A stretch of DNA of 60,000 nucleotides, taken from the NCBI RefSeq assembly GCF_037975245.1, contig NC_092570.1:453501-513500 (forward strand), written 5' to 3'. Positions 1-13,600 of the stretch are shown here, piece after piece (within the stretch, counting starts at the first letter, position 1; the number at the start of each line of letters is the position of its first letter). The notes beneath the pieces were generated by a model that saw nothing but the letters and a program-made list of their open reading frames with translations, was not told the origin of the DNA and ran no database searches. A program made the translations under genes and the position numbers. The DNA comes from Apostichopus japonicus (taxonomy: Eukaryota; Echinodermata; Holothuroidea; Aspidochirotida; Stichopodidae).

Positions 1-1088
1 AGGTTTCATGAATAGAACACCAATATGTACACTCTAGGTGAGATGTGTAGGCTTGGTGTAAAGAACACCAATATGTACACTATACTGTAGGTGAGATGTG
101 TAGGTTTGATGAATAGAACACCAACATGTACACTATAGGAGAGATGTGTAGGTTTGATGAAAAGAACACCAATATGTACACTATAGAGAGATGTGTAGGT
201 TTCATGAATAGAACACCAATATGTACACTGTAGGAGAGATGTGTAGGTTTGATGAGAAGAACACCAATATGTACACTATAGGAGAGATGTGTAGGTTTCA
301 TAAATAGAACACCAACATGTACACTCTAGGTGAGATGTGTAGGTTTGATGAGAAGAACACCAATATGTACACTATAGGAGAGATGTGTAGGTTTGATGAA
401 TAGAACACCAATTTGTACACTACAGGAGAGATGTGTAGGTTTGGTGAATAGAACACCAGTATGTACACTATAGGTGAGATGTGTAGGTTTGATGAATAGG
501 TTTGATGAATAGAACACCAACATGTACACTATAGGAGAGATGTGTAGGTTTGATGAGAAGAACACCAATATGTACACTATAGGAGAGATGTGTAGGTTTG
601 ATGAGAAGAATACCAATATGTACACTATAGGAGAGATGTGTAGGTTTCATGAATAGAACACCAATATGTACACTCTAGGAGAGATGTGTAGGTTTGATGA
701 GAAGAACACCAATATGTACACTATAGGAGAGATGTGTAGGTTTGATGAGAAGAACACCAATATGTACACTATAAGAGAGATGTGTAGGTTTGATGAATAG
801 AACACCAACATGTTCACTATAGGAGAGATGTGTAGGTTTGATGAAAAGAACACCAATATGTACACTATAGAGAGATGTGTAGGTTTCATGAATAGAACAC
901 CAATATGTACACTCTAGGAGAGATGTGTAGGTTTGATGAGAAGAACACCAATATGTACACTATAGGAGAGATGTGTAGGTTTGATGAGAAGAACACCAAT
1001 ATGTACACTATAAGAGAGATGTGTAGGTTTGATGAATAGAACACCAACTTGTACACTCTAGGTGAGATGTGTAGGTTTGGTGAAAAGA
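1..1088. repeat. Tandem minisatellite, 48 bp period
   Basis: About 22 copies of a 48 bp unit containing aggtttgatgaatagaacac, then caatatgtacac and agagatgtgtagg, differing by a few substitutions and short indels. The array begins before base 1 and decays near 1088. The period is a multiple of three, so several frames stay open; these are not genes. It lies downstream of the last LAMP exon in the window, probably in an intron. Confidence 0.95.
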
Positions 1089-2055
1089 ACAACAAGCACT
1101 GGGCCAAAATAACACCCAGGTGGATCAAAAGGCTACTTCTACTTTTGTAATTCTTTGCCATAGAATTGCTCAAAGTCAAAAATACCATAGATCTGTTTAA
1201 TGTAGAGCAAGTGACTTAAATATATCCAAGAATTAAGTGAGGACCAGAATAGATCAGAGATTTCCAGCTCTTATTTGCAGCACTCCCTTGTGTGCATCAA
1301 ACATTTAGTTCACTGCTAAGGATTTTACAGTATAGAATTTATATTCCAAATGTTTCAATATACAGAAAGAACTCTTAATAAGTGAAATGTATACATATAG
1401 ATACATGAATAAAAGGCCATTTTCGTTTACCAGCAAATCAGTTCTGCTACCAACAATCCCTTTAATAATTGTTATTAATTAATGAGAGTTACATCAAATT
1501 GTTTTACACTGTGAAATATTTTCACAACCTACTGCCACAAGGAAAAGTCATCTAGTATATATCACAGAGAAAATTGCCAATTTTGAGACCATTTGGGATA
1601 GCCTATTGATCCCTTTAGCCAATTGTTGAACCATTTGAGGAAACCAATTGACTCCTTGAAGCTCAGAGGGCAAAACTAATAAGAGCCCTCAAGAGTCAAT
1701 CAACAAGAGTTTATCAACAAGAGTCTATCAACAAGTTGAAGCAGATTTCATTTCCTGGATGACTGTATGTTTGTTGACGACCTACAGTAATGTCTTCCTT
1801 CACAAAACTAAACTGAACTTGACCAAACTATGTTCACCAAAAGGAAATCATTGCACAGAGTAATTGTACATATAATTTCAGAGTTATCATATTTTAAAAG
1901 TTTCACACTTTGACAACTGTTGACCTCATGTGACCTTTGACCTCCACCAATTTCATTATGTTTCATGTGCTCACCAAGCTTGATCTACATACTAAGTATG
2001 AAATTCAAGAAAGATGTATTTCTTGAGATACCATGTTTACATGTCAGGCGTTCAC
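1089..2055. other. Non-coding stretch with a dispersed repeat
   Basis: No exon was recognised. From about 1880 to 2055 there is a copy of a dispersed repeat containing tgacctttgacctcc and, further on, catactaagtatgaaattca. Related copies occur near 3760, 4740, 12960 and 13250. Confidence 0.5.
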
Positions 2056-3758
2056 TTAAAGATGAACGATAGTGATTTTTCAGCATCGACGAAAAAATAC
2101 GATTTTATTCAATAGTATTCTAGTTGGTTTCCATATTACACATGTGAAAATTCAAGTCAATCCGATGTTGGGAAAGGCTCAAAAAAAATTCCTAAACTTG
2201 TTGATTTTTTAAACAAAACTTGGGCTTTTCGCGAACAGCGATATGATGATCACGTGATCTACAGTGACATGTGACGTCATTATGATGATAACAAAGTGAG
2301 CTCGGCGTAGTGTACTTCAGCAGTGTGCACTTAGTGTGTAAGTTTAGTTGCAACCTACTCTATATTGGACTCGACAAACAACCTAAACCAGAGAGGAGAT
2401 TTGATACTCTGCGTGAGACATTTAACGGTCTAATTTTAATAAGGTGTTATTGTTCCTGCTTTTTCTTGTCGTTTTAGTGAAGCCGACTGCCCTAATGTAA
2501 ATTACGGAATAATCGGTCATAGAGCCATCTTGGGCCCAATTGAAATTTGCGTGTGGCAAGGTCACTAAAGTAAAAAAAGTTTGAAAGATTGATGCTTTTA
2601 TGCCGCATTATTTATATATTACCGATAAATGCAACAGTAAATGTTGGAACTGGAAGACATGTCAGACGTGAACAACCTAACTAGTGACTATGTGAGGAGA
2701 GAATCCACGTGCAAATTTCAATTGGGGCATGGACGTCGCTTAGGCAGAGTTTTTTGGGGCAGAGATGTGTTCATACCCTCCAAACCACTTTAAATGTAAT
2801 ACGAATAGGAAATGTGTGTATGCTCGAGCGAAACAAAACATCGTGTAAGTATTACTTCCGGTAGCGCACACTGTCACTTATGTTTGCACAGTGTGAAAGT
2901 ACCGTTTGCGGACCTACGTGAAGTTGGGCTAGCAAACGATTCCTCCTGAAGCCCAAACCACGAGGCATGCATGTGAATAAACGCAATAGGCATTGCATGT
3001 AGTGGGAAAATTGTTAGAGCTAGACAACTACTCGATTGAGTTCAAATGCGGTTGTATTTCAAGCTCAATGAAACCTTTCTGTTGGATTTAATGACGCACG
3101 GAACAAGGAACGTTTATGTCTTACAGTGGCCTAGTGCATACAAGCGAATCTACTTTGTTTAGAACTTTGGATTTTCTTTCGGATGTTTTACTAAACTACG
3201 TTTCAGACTATCATCTCTATTGTTATTGTGCCAGTTTGACTGGTAAGTGAGCACATTCATACATCACTCTGTATAAAACCCGCCAAAAACGTGATCTTGA
3301 GATTTACGTTACTTTGGACCAGCTTGCGAGTTACCTCTTCAGATATTGGGAAATCGTTGCGAAATCGCCGCAAATTTCGTAAAAAAAAAAATTGTTAACA
3401 CGTGGTGAAGAAATCAAGAAACACCATGATATTCATTATCTATTTATGTCTTGAACATTACGCGGAAAATAACAGTTATGCTGACACGAAATGCACGCAC
3501 AGCTCCGTACTGAACAGTTCACAACAGAAAAGATCATCACAGTGACGTCTTTCACTGACCTGAGGGCTGTTCAAGGTCGTTGCAGTGTTTGCAAATTCCT
3601 AAATTACGGAGACGAAAAAACGATGTTTTAATTCCCTTTTTTATAACTTTCCGGTGAGCTATTTGGAAAATTAAAAAAATTTGTTGCTTGGTAACATATA
3701 AACTACATTATATATGAAAATGAGAGATTTTTTTTCTGTCACTATCGTTCCACTTTAA
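2056..3758. mobile_element. Kolobok-like non-autonomous DNA transposon with TTAA target duplication
   Basis: TTAA at 2056-2059 and 3755-3758 flanks a 1,695 bp segment whose ends are inverted copies. Left: AGATGAACGATAGTGA. Right, complemented: AGTGGAACGATAGTGA. TTAA duplications with termini starting AG fit the Kolobok superfamily; piggyBac also uses TTAA but usually has CCC termini. No transposase frame is present. An internal inverted pair around caaatttcaattgggg (near 2535 and 2709) adds a hairpin. The element sits inside or next to the dispersed GACCTC repeat. Confidence 0.75.
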
Positions 3759-4427
3759 ATGTTGACTGCAAATGACCTCTGACCTCCGCAAATTTCAATA
3801 GTGTTCTTGTACTCACCAAGCTGGATCTGCATACCAAGTATGAAGTTCAATAAAGCTGTACTTTTGAGTTATTAAAAACTAGTGTCCTTGTAGTGAATAC
3901 CAAGGAGCCACATACCAAGTGTAAAGTTAATCCACCTTGAAATTTTTGAGTTATAAGCAAGTTTTTATAAGCAAGCTTTGTTTATAAGCAAGTGTCAGAT
4001 ACACAAGCGGACAAGCCATCCTCATCACATAGACTTTTTTCACCTCCGGCAAGGCATAAAAAATGGAGACATCCGTCAGAAACCACCAAATCTGATCATT
4101 AGACAACCATGTAATATTTGTGCCAATAAACCCAAACAAAAGAGGTAATCTTATGGTAAAGATCTCATACTCATAACAGGTAGCCATCCTCTACATAAAC
4201 AGAGTTTACATGGTTTTCAGTTCATGACCAAACTGACTTTTGACCTCCAATCATTCTTGCCCTCCTTGCATATTACAAAAGGTATAAACCACGCATTGTT
4301 ACACTTCTTGAGACGCAGAGCTTTGAGATTCTGCCTCAACTCACTGGTTCTTTACCAGTTCTGCTAATATTCCCCTTCATCTATCTCTTACATAGTAGGT
4401 GGTCAGTAGGAAGTATATGTAACATAC
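3759..4427. repeat. Dispersed repeat fragments
   Basis: From 3765 to about 3960 the sequence resembles 1920-2040: tgacctctgacctcc followed by accaagtatgaagttcaata. No coding exon was recognised on either strand between here and exon 6 of the LAMP-like gene. Confidence 0.5.
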
Positions 4428-4614
4428 CTTGTTTCCCATCAAGTATGTGCAGTTCCATACGTTGCAGGTAGAAGTTGTCACCGTCAAGAGAGAACTCCTG
4501 GGTGAAGAAGGTGTTATTACCAAAGTCAACGCTCAAGATGGCACTTTGATTAAGATTACCACACCTACTGCGACTGCCATTAACTGTAGCATTTTCCAAC
4601 GTGGTGACGTTCCC
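4428..4614 (-). CDS. LAMP-like gene, coding exon 6 (last exon in window)
   Basis: Acceptor tatttgcag, donor gtatgtta. It encodes residues 275-336 of domain 2: NVTTLENATVNGSRSRC (C292, 35 residues after C257 as in other LAMP domains), then ILSVDFGNNTF and FYLQRMELHI. It has at least five N-glycosylation sequons. It ends in phase 1, so at least one more exon must follow; I found no good candidate in 1-4427. Confidence 0.88.
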
Positions 4615-7600
4615 CTGCAAATACAGAGAAAAGAGAAGTTATATCACAGTAATTATTGTACAGTATGTTAACAAGTTTGTTTCTCCTTCATTCATATCAA
4701 CCAGTGGTAGTATGATCTTATTTTTTGAAAATATTCTTATTTTTGGTAGGGTTCTTGTACTCAATAAGACGGATCCACATATCAAATATTCATGAAGTTA
4801 ATCCAACATGAACCTTTCTTAGTTACAGTGTTTTCAAGCAAGTGTCACATACAAACACACATGCACAGTTTCATTTACTAACTTGTCTGGACTTGAGAGT
4901 TTGAAGATTGAATTGAGTTCATTAATTTTAACATTATTTGGGATAGAAAACTGCCATGTTTGTCTTAATTGAATCAAGTGCAATCTTATATTGGAGTAAT
5001 TACAGATTCAGTCCGACAATACTGATGTTCCTCTGTGAAACTTTGATGTGACAAAACATGGATGACTGCAAGGCTGTGTCAATGCAGTATCACACTACAA
5101 TTAAGTCATTGCTACATGATAGACAGACCATGACTGACCTGTCAATGCAGTATCACGCTACAATTAAGTCATTGTTACATGATAGACAGACCATGACTGA
5201 CCTGTCAATGCAGTAACACGCTACAATTAAGTCATTGTTACATGATAGAGAGACCATGACTGACCTGTCAATGCAGTAACACACTACAATTAAGTCATTG
5301 CTACATGATAGACAGACCATGACTGACCTGTCAATGCAGTAACACACTACAATTAAGTCATTGTTACATGATAAAGAGACCATGACTGACCTGTCAATGC
5401 AGTAACACACTACAATTAAGTCATTGCTACATGATAGACAGACCATGACTGACCTGTCAATGCAGTAACACACTACAATTAAGTCATTGCTACATGATAG
5501 ACAGACCATGACTGACCTGTCAATGCAGTAACACACTACAATTAAGTCATTGTTACATGATAAAGAGACCATGACTGACCTGTCAATGCAGTAACACACT
5601 ACAATTAAGTCATTGCTACATGATAGACAGACCATGACTGACCTGTCAATGCAGTAACACACTACAATTAAGTCATTGTTACATGATAGACAGACCATGA
5701 CTGACCTGTCAATGCAGTAACACACTACAATTAAGTCATTGCTACATGATAGACAGACCATGACTGACCTGTCAATGCAGTAACACACTACAATTAAGTC
5801 ATTGTTACATGATAGACAGACCATGACTGACCTGTCAATGCAGTAACACACTACAATTAAGTCATTGCTACATGATAGACAGACCATGACTGACCTGTCA
5901 ATGCAGTAACACACTACAATTAAGTCATTGTTACATGATAGACAGACCATGACTGACCTGTCAATGCAGTAACACACTACAATTAAGTCATTGCTACATG
6001 ATAGACAGACCATGACTGACCTGTCTATGCAGTAACACACTACAATTAAGTCATTGCTACATGATAGACAGACCATGACTGACCTGTCAATGCAGTAACA
6101 CGCTACAATTAAGTCATTGCTACATGATAGACAGACCGTGACACTACAATTAAGTCATTGTTACATGATAGAGAGACCATGACTGACCTGTCAATGCAGT
6201 AACATGCTACAATTAAGTCATTGCTACATGATAGACAGACCATGACTGACCTGTCAATGCAGTAACACACTACAATTAAGTCATTGCTACATGATAGACA
6301 GACCATGACTGACCTGTCAATGCAGTATCACACTACAATTAAGTCATTGTTACATGATAGACAGACCATGACTGACCTGTCAATGCAGTAACACACTACA
6401 ATTAAGTCATTGCTACATGATAGACAGACCATGACTGACCTGTCAATGCAGTAACACGCTACAATTAAGTCATTGCTACACGATAGACAGACCATGACAC
6501 TACAATTAAGTCATTGTTACATGATAGAGAGACCATGACTGACCTGTCAATGCAGTAACACGCTACAATTAAGTCATTGCTACATGATAGACGGACCATG
6601 ACCCTACAATTAAGTCATTGTTACATGATAGAGAGACCATGACTGACCTGTCAATGCAGTAACACGCTACAATTAAGTCATTGCTACATGATAGACGGAC
6701 CATGACCCTACAATTAAGTCATTGTTACATGATAGAGAGACCATGACTGACCTGTCAATGCAGTAACACGCTACAATTAAGTCATTGCTACATGATAGAC
6801 AGACCATGACTAACCTGTCAATGCAGTAACACACTACAATTAAGTCATTGTTACATGATAGACAGACCATGACTGACCTGTCAATGCAGTAACACGCTAC
6901 AATTAAGTCATTGCTACATGATAGACAGACCATGACTGACCTGTCAATGCAGTAACACACTACAATTAAGTCATTGTTACATGATAGACAGACCATGACT
7001 GACCTGTCAATGCAGTAACACACTACAATTAAAGTCATTGCTACATGATAGACAGACCATGACTGACCTGTCAATGCAGTAACACACTACAATTAAGTCA
7101 TTGCTACATGATAGACAGACCATGACTGACCTGTGTAAATTAAATAGCAGGAAAGCAGACTTGTTTGGAGTGTCTCAACACTTGCTGTTCCTTCTGAATT
7201 TAACATTCAAATGAGCAACTGCATATTTTTGCAAGACTACAAATTTTGCATTTACTTTGTCTTTGATGATGGTTTTTGACCAGACCTTGTCAGGATTAAC
7301 TTTTCCTTCACTACATAAATATCCCTTTCAAATTACACAGGTTTTCCACTTTGTTGTTTTTGTCACGCACTAGTAGCAAAGTATATCTATATTTTGTGTA
7401 GGTATCAGGTTTACAATACCTTCTCTATTGCACATTAACTGCCCTTGTTGCTCCACAGGGAGATGCAGTCTTTAAGCCTCCCATCTACTGACAGGCTCTT
7501 AACAGGGTTCATTATCTCTGCCTAGTCTTTCAAGCTCCTTGTGTCATATTCAAGTGTTTTTCTAGGCCACCTTACTCAGGCCTCACTCATCATTGTGTTA

Positions 7601-10600
7601 GGCTACAAGGTTAGGCTTAGGTTCCCGCATGTGAGTGGATCCTCACAAGCTGGGTCTGCCTAGTTCCTTGGTAACAGTACTTCATCTAGGCACCAGGATC
7701 TCTGGGTCTCTGTTTAGGTTTAGGATATTGGAGAGTGTTCTTCTCACTCTCCCCTCCCCGCCCCCGGTTTGCACAAGGCTCCTATTGGTGCATTCAGTAC
7801 CTCTAGTAACACCTTATGCAGAGGATTCCATTGGGGTTCCTTTTTCAGGTGTTTAGTTCCCTGGAACACCTGGTGGTGCATAAGGAGGCCTTAAGGTTTC
7901 GGTCAACTAGGTCTTCCTCGCATCAGGAGTACGGTGCATTGTGTAATAGTATTTCTCATCGGAATGATATTCGCTTTGATGGTGTCTAAAGAGGGAAGTA
8001 CAACAATCCAGTGTGCCAAGTGTTCCCTGTTCTTTCAGGGAGAACTTGGGATGAGCACAAATTGTGCCCGATGTGCGGATTCCAGACGAGAACCCTGGCA
8101 GGAAATCGAATTGTGGCTGGCTTCCAGACCACAGAAGTTACAAAACCAATTAGACCAGTTACCAATGACCCTTGATCCGGCTACAGTTCTGGATGAGTCC
8201 GAGGGTCCTGTTCACGACATAGCAGCATCAAGCCTTGTACTGGCCAGTACTGGTTGAGTCAGGGAGAAGGAAAACAGGCCAGCAAGGGCAAAGCTGTTAA
8301 AAAACAGGAATGTCCCAGAGTTGTATTCTCCTGGTTTGACTTTATCATCATCATCCCTACCACCACAAAGAGAAAGGGAAGAACCTGAGCCGGCACACAT
8401 AAGAGACCGATTAAGATCAGTGGCCAGAACTAGAAGCATATCTCTGAGGTCTAGAGGCCCATCAGCATTGCAGGACAAGTCCTCCTCAGAACCCAGACAA
8501 TGGATACAGAAGAGAGGATCATGTCAAGACACCAGGAAGAGGTCCTGCAGGCTCCGTCTTCAGACTGTGCCTGGCTTTTGTCACAACTTTCTGTCATGTT
8601 TCAGGCACTGGTGCAGCAGTAGGCCATGAACAGTTTGGCTCCATCACAGGACTACTCACCGACCCAGGCTACAAAAAAAGCACCAATCTAGAATTAGAGG
8701 CCAAAGCCATTTTTAACAGGCAGCTTGCCACCACTTTTTCCTAAGGTCTACCCTGCATGTAGGCGTTTAGTGTTGACTGATTAAACAAAGGTGAAAGTTG
8801 GGTTTGCATCTTGCTTAGGATGATGGTTGGGTTTGCATCTTGTTTAGGAGGATGGTTGGGTTTGTGTCTCCTTTAGGATGATGGCTGGGTTTGTGTCTCC
8901 TTTAGGATGGTGGTTGGGTTTGTGTCTCCTTTAGGATGGTGGTTGGGTTTGTGTCTCTTTTAGGATGGTGGTTGGGTTTGTGTCTCTTTTAGGATGATGG
9001 GTGGGTTTGTGTCTCCTTTAGGATGATGGGTGGGTTTGTGTCTCCTTTAGGATGATGGTTGGTTTGTGTCCCCATTAGGATAATGATTGGGTTTGTGCCC
9101 CCCTCAGGATGGTGGTTGGGATTGTGTCTCCTTTAGGATGATGGTTGGTTTGTGTCCCCATTAAGATGATGGTTGGGTTTGTGTCCCCCTCAGGATGGTG
9201 GTTGGGTTTGTGTCTCCTTTAGGATGATGGTTGGGTTTGTGTCTCCTTTAGGATGATGGGTGGGTTTGTGTCTCCTTTAGGATGATGGTTGGGTTTGTGT
9301 CTCCTTTAGGATGATGGTTGGGTTTGTGTCTCCTTTAGGGTGATGGTTAGGTTTGTGTGTCCTTAAGGATGATGGTAAGGTTTGTGTCTCCTTTAGGATG
9401 ATGGTTGGGTTTGTGTCTCCTTTAAGATGATGGTTGGTTTGTGTCCCCATTAGGATGATGGTTGGGTTTGTGTCCCCCTCAGGATGGTGGTTGGGTTTGT
9501 GTCTCTTTTAGGATGGTGGTTGGGTTTGTGTCCCCATTAGGATGATGACTGGGTTTGTGTCCCCCTCAGGATGGTGGTTGGGTTTGTGTCTCCTTTAGGA
9601 TGATGGTTGGGTTTGTGTCTCCTTTAGGATGGTGGTTGGGTTTGTGTCTCCTTTAGGATGATGGTTGGGTTTGTGTCTCCTTTAGGATGATGGGTGGGTT
9701 TGTGTCTCCTTTAGGATGATGGTTGGGTTTGTGTCTCCTTTAGGATGATGGTTGGGTTTGTATCTCCTTAGGATGATGGTTGGGTTTGTGTTCCTTTAGG
9801 ATGGTGGTTGGTTTGCATCTTGTTTAGGATGATGGTTAGGTTTGTGTCCCCATTAGGATGATGGTTGGGTTTGTCTTCTTTAGGATGGTGGTTGGGTTTG
9901 TGTCTCCTTAAGGATGATGGTTGGGTTTGTGTCTCCTTTAAGATGATGGGTGGGTTTGTGTCTCCTTTAGGATGATGGTTGGTTTGTATACCCATTAGGA
10001 TGATTGTTGGGTTTGTGTCCCCCTTAGGATGTCTCCTTTAGGATGGTGGTTGGTTTTGTATCTCCTTTAGAATGATGGTTGGGTTTGTGTCACCCATAGA
10101 TGTGTTTGTCTCCTTTAGGATGATGGTTGGGTTTGTGTCTCCTTAAGGTTAATGGTTGGGTTTGTGTCTCCTTTAGGATGATGGTTGGGTTTGTGTCTCG
10201 AGGATGGTGGTTGGTTTGTGTCTCCTTTAGTATAATGGTTGGGTTTGTGTCCCCCTTAGGGTGATGGTTAGGTTTGTGTGTCCTTAAGGATGATGGTAAG
10301 GTTTGTGTCTCTTTAAGGATGATGGTTGGGTTTGTGTCTTCTTGAGGATGATGGTGGGTTTGTGTCTCCTTTAGGATGATGACTGGGTTTGTGTCTCCTT
10401 AAGAATGGTGGTTGGGTTTGTGTCTCCTTTAGGATGATGGTAAGGTTTGTGTTTCCTTTAGGATGGTGGTTGGTTTGTGTCTCCCTTAGGATGATGGATG
10501 TGTTTGTGTCTCCTTTAGGATGGTTGGGTTTGTGTCTCCTTAAGGATAATGGTTGGGTTTGTGTTCCCCTTAGGATGATGGTTCGGTTTGTGTGCCCCTT

Positions 10601-13600
10601 AGGATGATGGTTAGGTTTGTGTCTCCTTGAGGATAATGGTTGGGTTTGTGTCTCCTTAAGGATGATGGTCGGGTTTGTGTCTCCTCAAAGATAATGGTTG
10701 GTTTTGTGTCTCCCTTAGGATGATGGTTGGGTTTGTGTCCCCCTTAGGATGAGGTCGGGTTTGTGTCTCCTTTAGGATGATGGTTGGGTTTGTCTCCCAT
10801 AGGATGATGGTTGGGTTTGTCTCCTTGAGGATGGTGGTTGGTTTGCATATCCTTGAGGATGATGATTGGGTTGTGTCTCCTTTAGGATGATGGTTGGGTT
10901 TGTGTCTCCCATAGGATGATGGTTGGGTTTGTGTCTCCTTTAGGATGATGGTTGGTTTTGTGTCTCCTTTAGGATGATGGTTGGGTTTGTGTCTCCCATA
11001 GGATGATGGTTGGGTTTGTGTCTCCTTTAGGATGATGGTTGGGTTTGTGTCTCCCATAGGATGATGAATGTGTTTGTGTTTCCTTAGGGATGGTGGTTGG
11101 TTTGCATATCCTTGAGGATGATGGTTGGGTTTGTGTCTCCTTTAGGATAATGGTTGGGTTTGTATCCCCCTTAGGATGCTTTTGTGTCTGCTTAACACTG
11201 AGCATTCAGTAATTTGATTACAATAACAGAAGGAATACAAACCTTGGTTTTGCCATTAGTCACAACAAAAGCGGCATTGAGATTTTCCAGGATGCAAACA
11301 TTTTCACCATTGGAAAAGCTGAAGTGGTTATTGACAGGATCTGGTGTTGGTGGTGGTGGAGTGGCAGTTGTTAGGTGAGTGGGTCCTGTCATGGTGGTAC
11401 CTTCGAAAGTTGTTAGGTCAGTGGGTACTGCCGTGGTAGTACCTTCTGCAGGTGTGTTGGTACTCACTGCAGGGGTGCTCACGTTGCGGTCATCAGAACA
11501 GTGTACAGCTGAAACAGCAAGAACAACGATCACATGACTTTAATCGGTACTATGGTTCAGAAACAAGTATTGGTATATAATCCCCCTCCATATTCTTCAT
11601 AGAATGTATCCATACCAGTACACAGTCAATGTATGATCCAAGTAAAACATGGTCAAATGAGTGTTTTTCTTTTTGTCATCATCATATTCAGGTTTGCCAT
11701 TACACAGGAGAAGAAGATAAAATGTTATCATTTCTTATCCACAGCAAAATAAAAAGAAAGGATTTAACTATAGCTTGAACTAAAACAAACATGACCATCT
11801 TCCAAAGAAGCTTCTGAAGTTAAGAAACAGATTACCGAAAGGTTAAAAGATATCAGTATTTAATGCAATGAGAGTGAAAACCTGTGCCAGTTTTTGCCCT
11901 AAAATCAGCCAACATATCATCGCAACGATCAATTTTTCATAACCAAAACTAAGTAACTCTTTTGCTCCTCATCAAAGTACACGCTCTGTTAACTGTTTGG
12001 AAGAAATGGTACAGAAATGAAGACGCTGAAACTTGTTTTTACGCCTTTTCTAGTGGCCGTTATGTACTGAGATGAAAAGTGTTTTGCTCAAATCTTTTCA
12101 GTTTAACAAGCTGTAGGATTTCCATGCCAAATCACTGGAAAACAATTCCTCAAATACGTAGTATAAGTAGCATTTTATTTCTAAAAAAACGTTGTCTTCC
12201 ACATAATCTTCAACCCCTTACCCCTTTCTACTTAGCTCCCCTGGTAATTTATTCCTTTCTGTCGCTCATATTCCTCTTACTGGTAATTTTTTTTTCTGGG
12301 GGGGGGGTGGGAATGGATGGGGATATTTTCATCCATTAAAATCATATTCAGTAATCCACACGGGGATATGTGCTGGACAAATTTTCATGGTCTCTGACTA
12401 AGCTAAACTTATGATTTGATTGATAATTTTCTTTTCCAAACTAAAATATACCTTCTGAAAACTTCTTGTTCTCTACTTTGAATGGCTGCAGTTGCATATT
12501 GGAGAAAGTCAAAGTATGAGCAGGTGATGCTTCTATTCCAGAATCCTCCGTCAGTACCACATCGGAATTACACATATAACTTTTTCCCAAAGTTGTTCCA
12601 AATAATGTTGTGTTGCTGAAATTCAGGACAATACCTAGCACAAGAAAAAGGTTAAGCATTAGAAAATTATAAAAGAAGACAAATAATTTACACCAGAAAG
12701 CCAGTGGGCTTATTGTGATTCCTTGCAAATTGAGATCATAATCCCAAGCTTTTATCACTGTTGATTAAATTGATCAGCAAGGTTCTTTCACTGACTGTGG
12801 ACCTACCTAATAAATATGTCAACTTACCATGTTTACAAGCTATTTTTAGCAAAATTAACTCAAGACCTGCCCCCTAATAAATGTGCATAATATCACATTG
12901 AACATACATTATCATGAACCCGCTATCTACCAACACAATCAAACAGTTTGATTCAATTCTGGAAATGTTTACATTTGACCCTGTGACCTCATTAACATGA
13001 AATCTTTAGATGAGCACCAAAGTCAATAGGGCTCTTCTACTCACTATGGCGAATATATGTACCAAGTATGACTTCAATCCAACTTCTCGTGTTCATATAC
13101 CATGTTTACAAGCTATTTTAGTGAAAATCAATATGCCTAATATCAACTTGATATATCACCAAGTACCCATTATCTACCAACATAATAATATTAAGTATAA
13201 ATAAATTCTGACTTTATGTGGCAGAGTTATTAGCATTTGAAGATTTTTACGTTTGACCCTGTGACCTAATTACTATTCATGAGATGAGCACCAAAATCAA
13301 TAGGGTTCTTCTACTCAGTATGGCCCATGTACCAAGTATGACTTCCATCCAACTTGCCATTGTTGAGTTATCACGTTTACGAGCCAAGGGCATCACATAC
13401 ACACACACACACACATATGTTTGTATTACATTAAGCCCGAGGACCCCATTGTATTTTCCATTGTTCAAATCCACGTACCCTAACCTTAACAATACCCCAT
13501 ACAATAGAATTCTTCCGAGGAAGTGGTGATTTTTTAGAAATCACAACAGAGGACCTGGAATTCTTTGTTCAAGTCCTCGGTCAGAATACAAAACAAACCC

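Noticed and set aside
80-1188. Several repetitive minus-strand open frames
   Set aside because: They come from the 48 bp minisatellite and exist in more than one frame, as expected from a stop-free unit.
3951-4187. Candidate terminal LAMP exon on the minus strand
   Set aside because: The 78-codon frame has no LAMP motif, no clear membrane segment with a tyrosine tail, and no matching acceptor phase.
5153-6076. 307-codon open frame on the minus strand with a 21-residue repeat
   Set aside because: It is the translation of the 63 bp minisatellite. The period is a multiple of three and the unit has no stop in this frame. The protein has no domain, and shortened units break it.
1-11185. CRISPR-like arrays
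   Set aside because: The repeats are contiguous minisatellites without unique spacers, in an intron-containing animal genome.
9768-11205. Open frames with repeated NHHPKGDTNP-like peptides
   Set aside because: Products of the 29 bp minisatellite. Frame changes between neighbouring units show no selection for coding.
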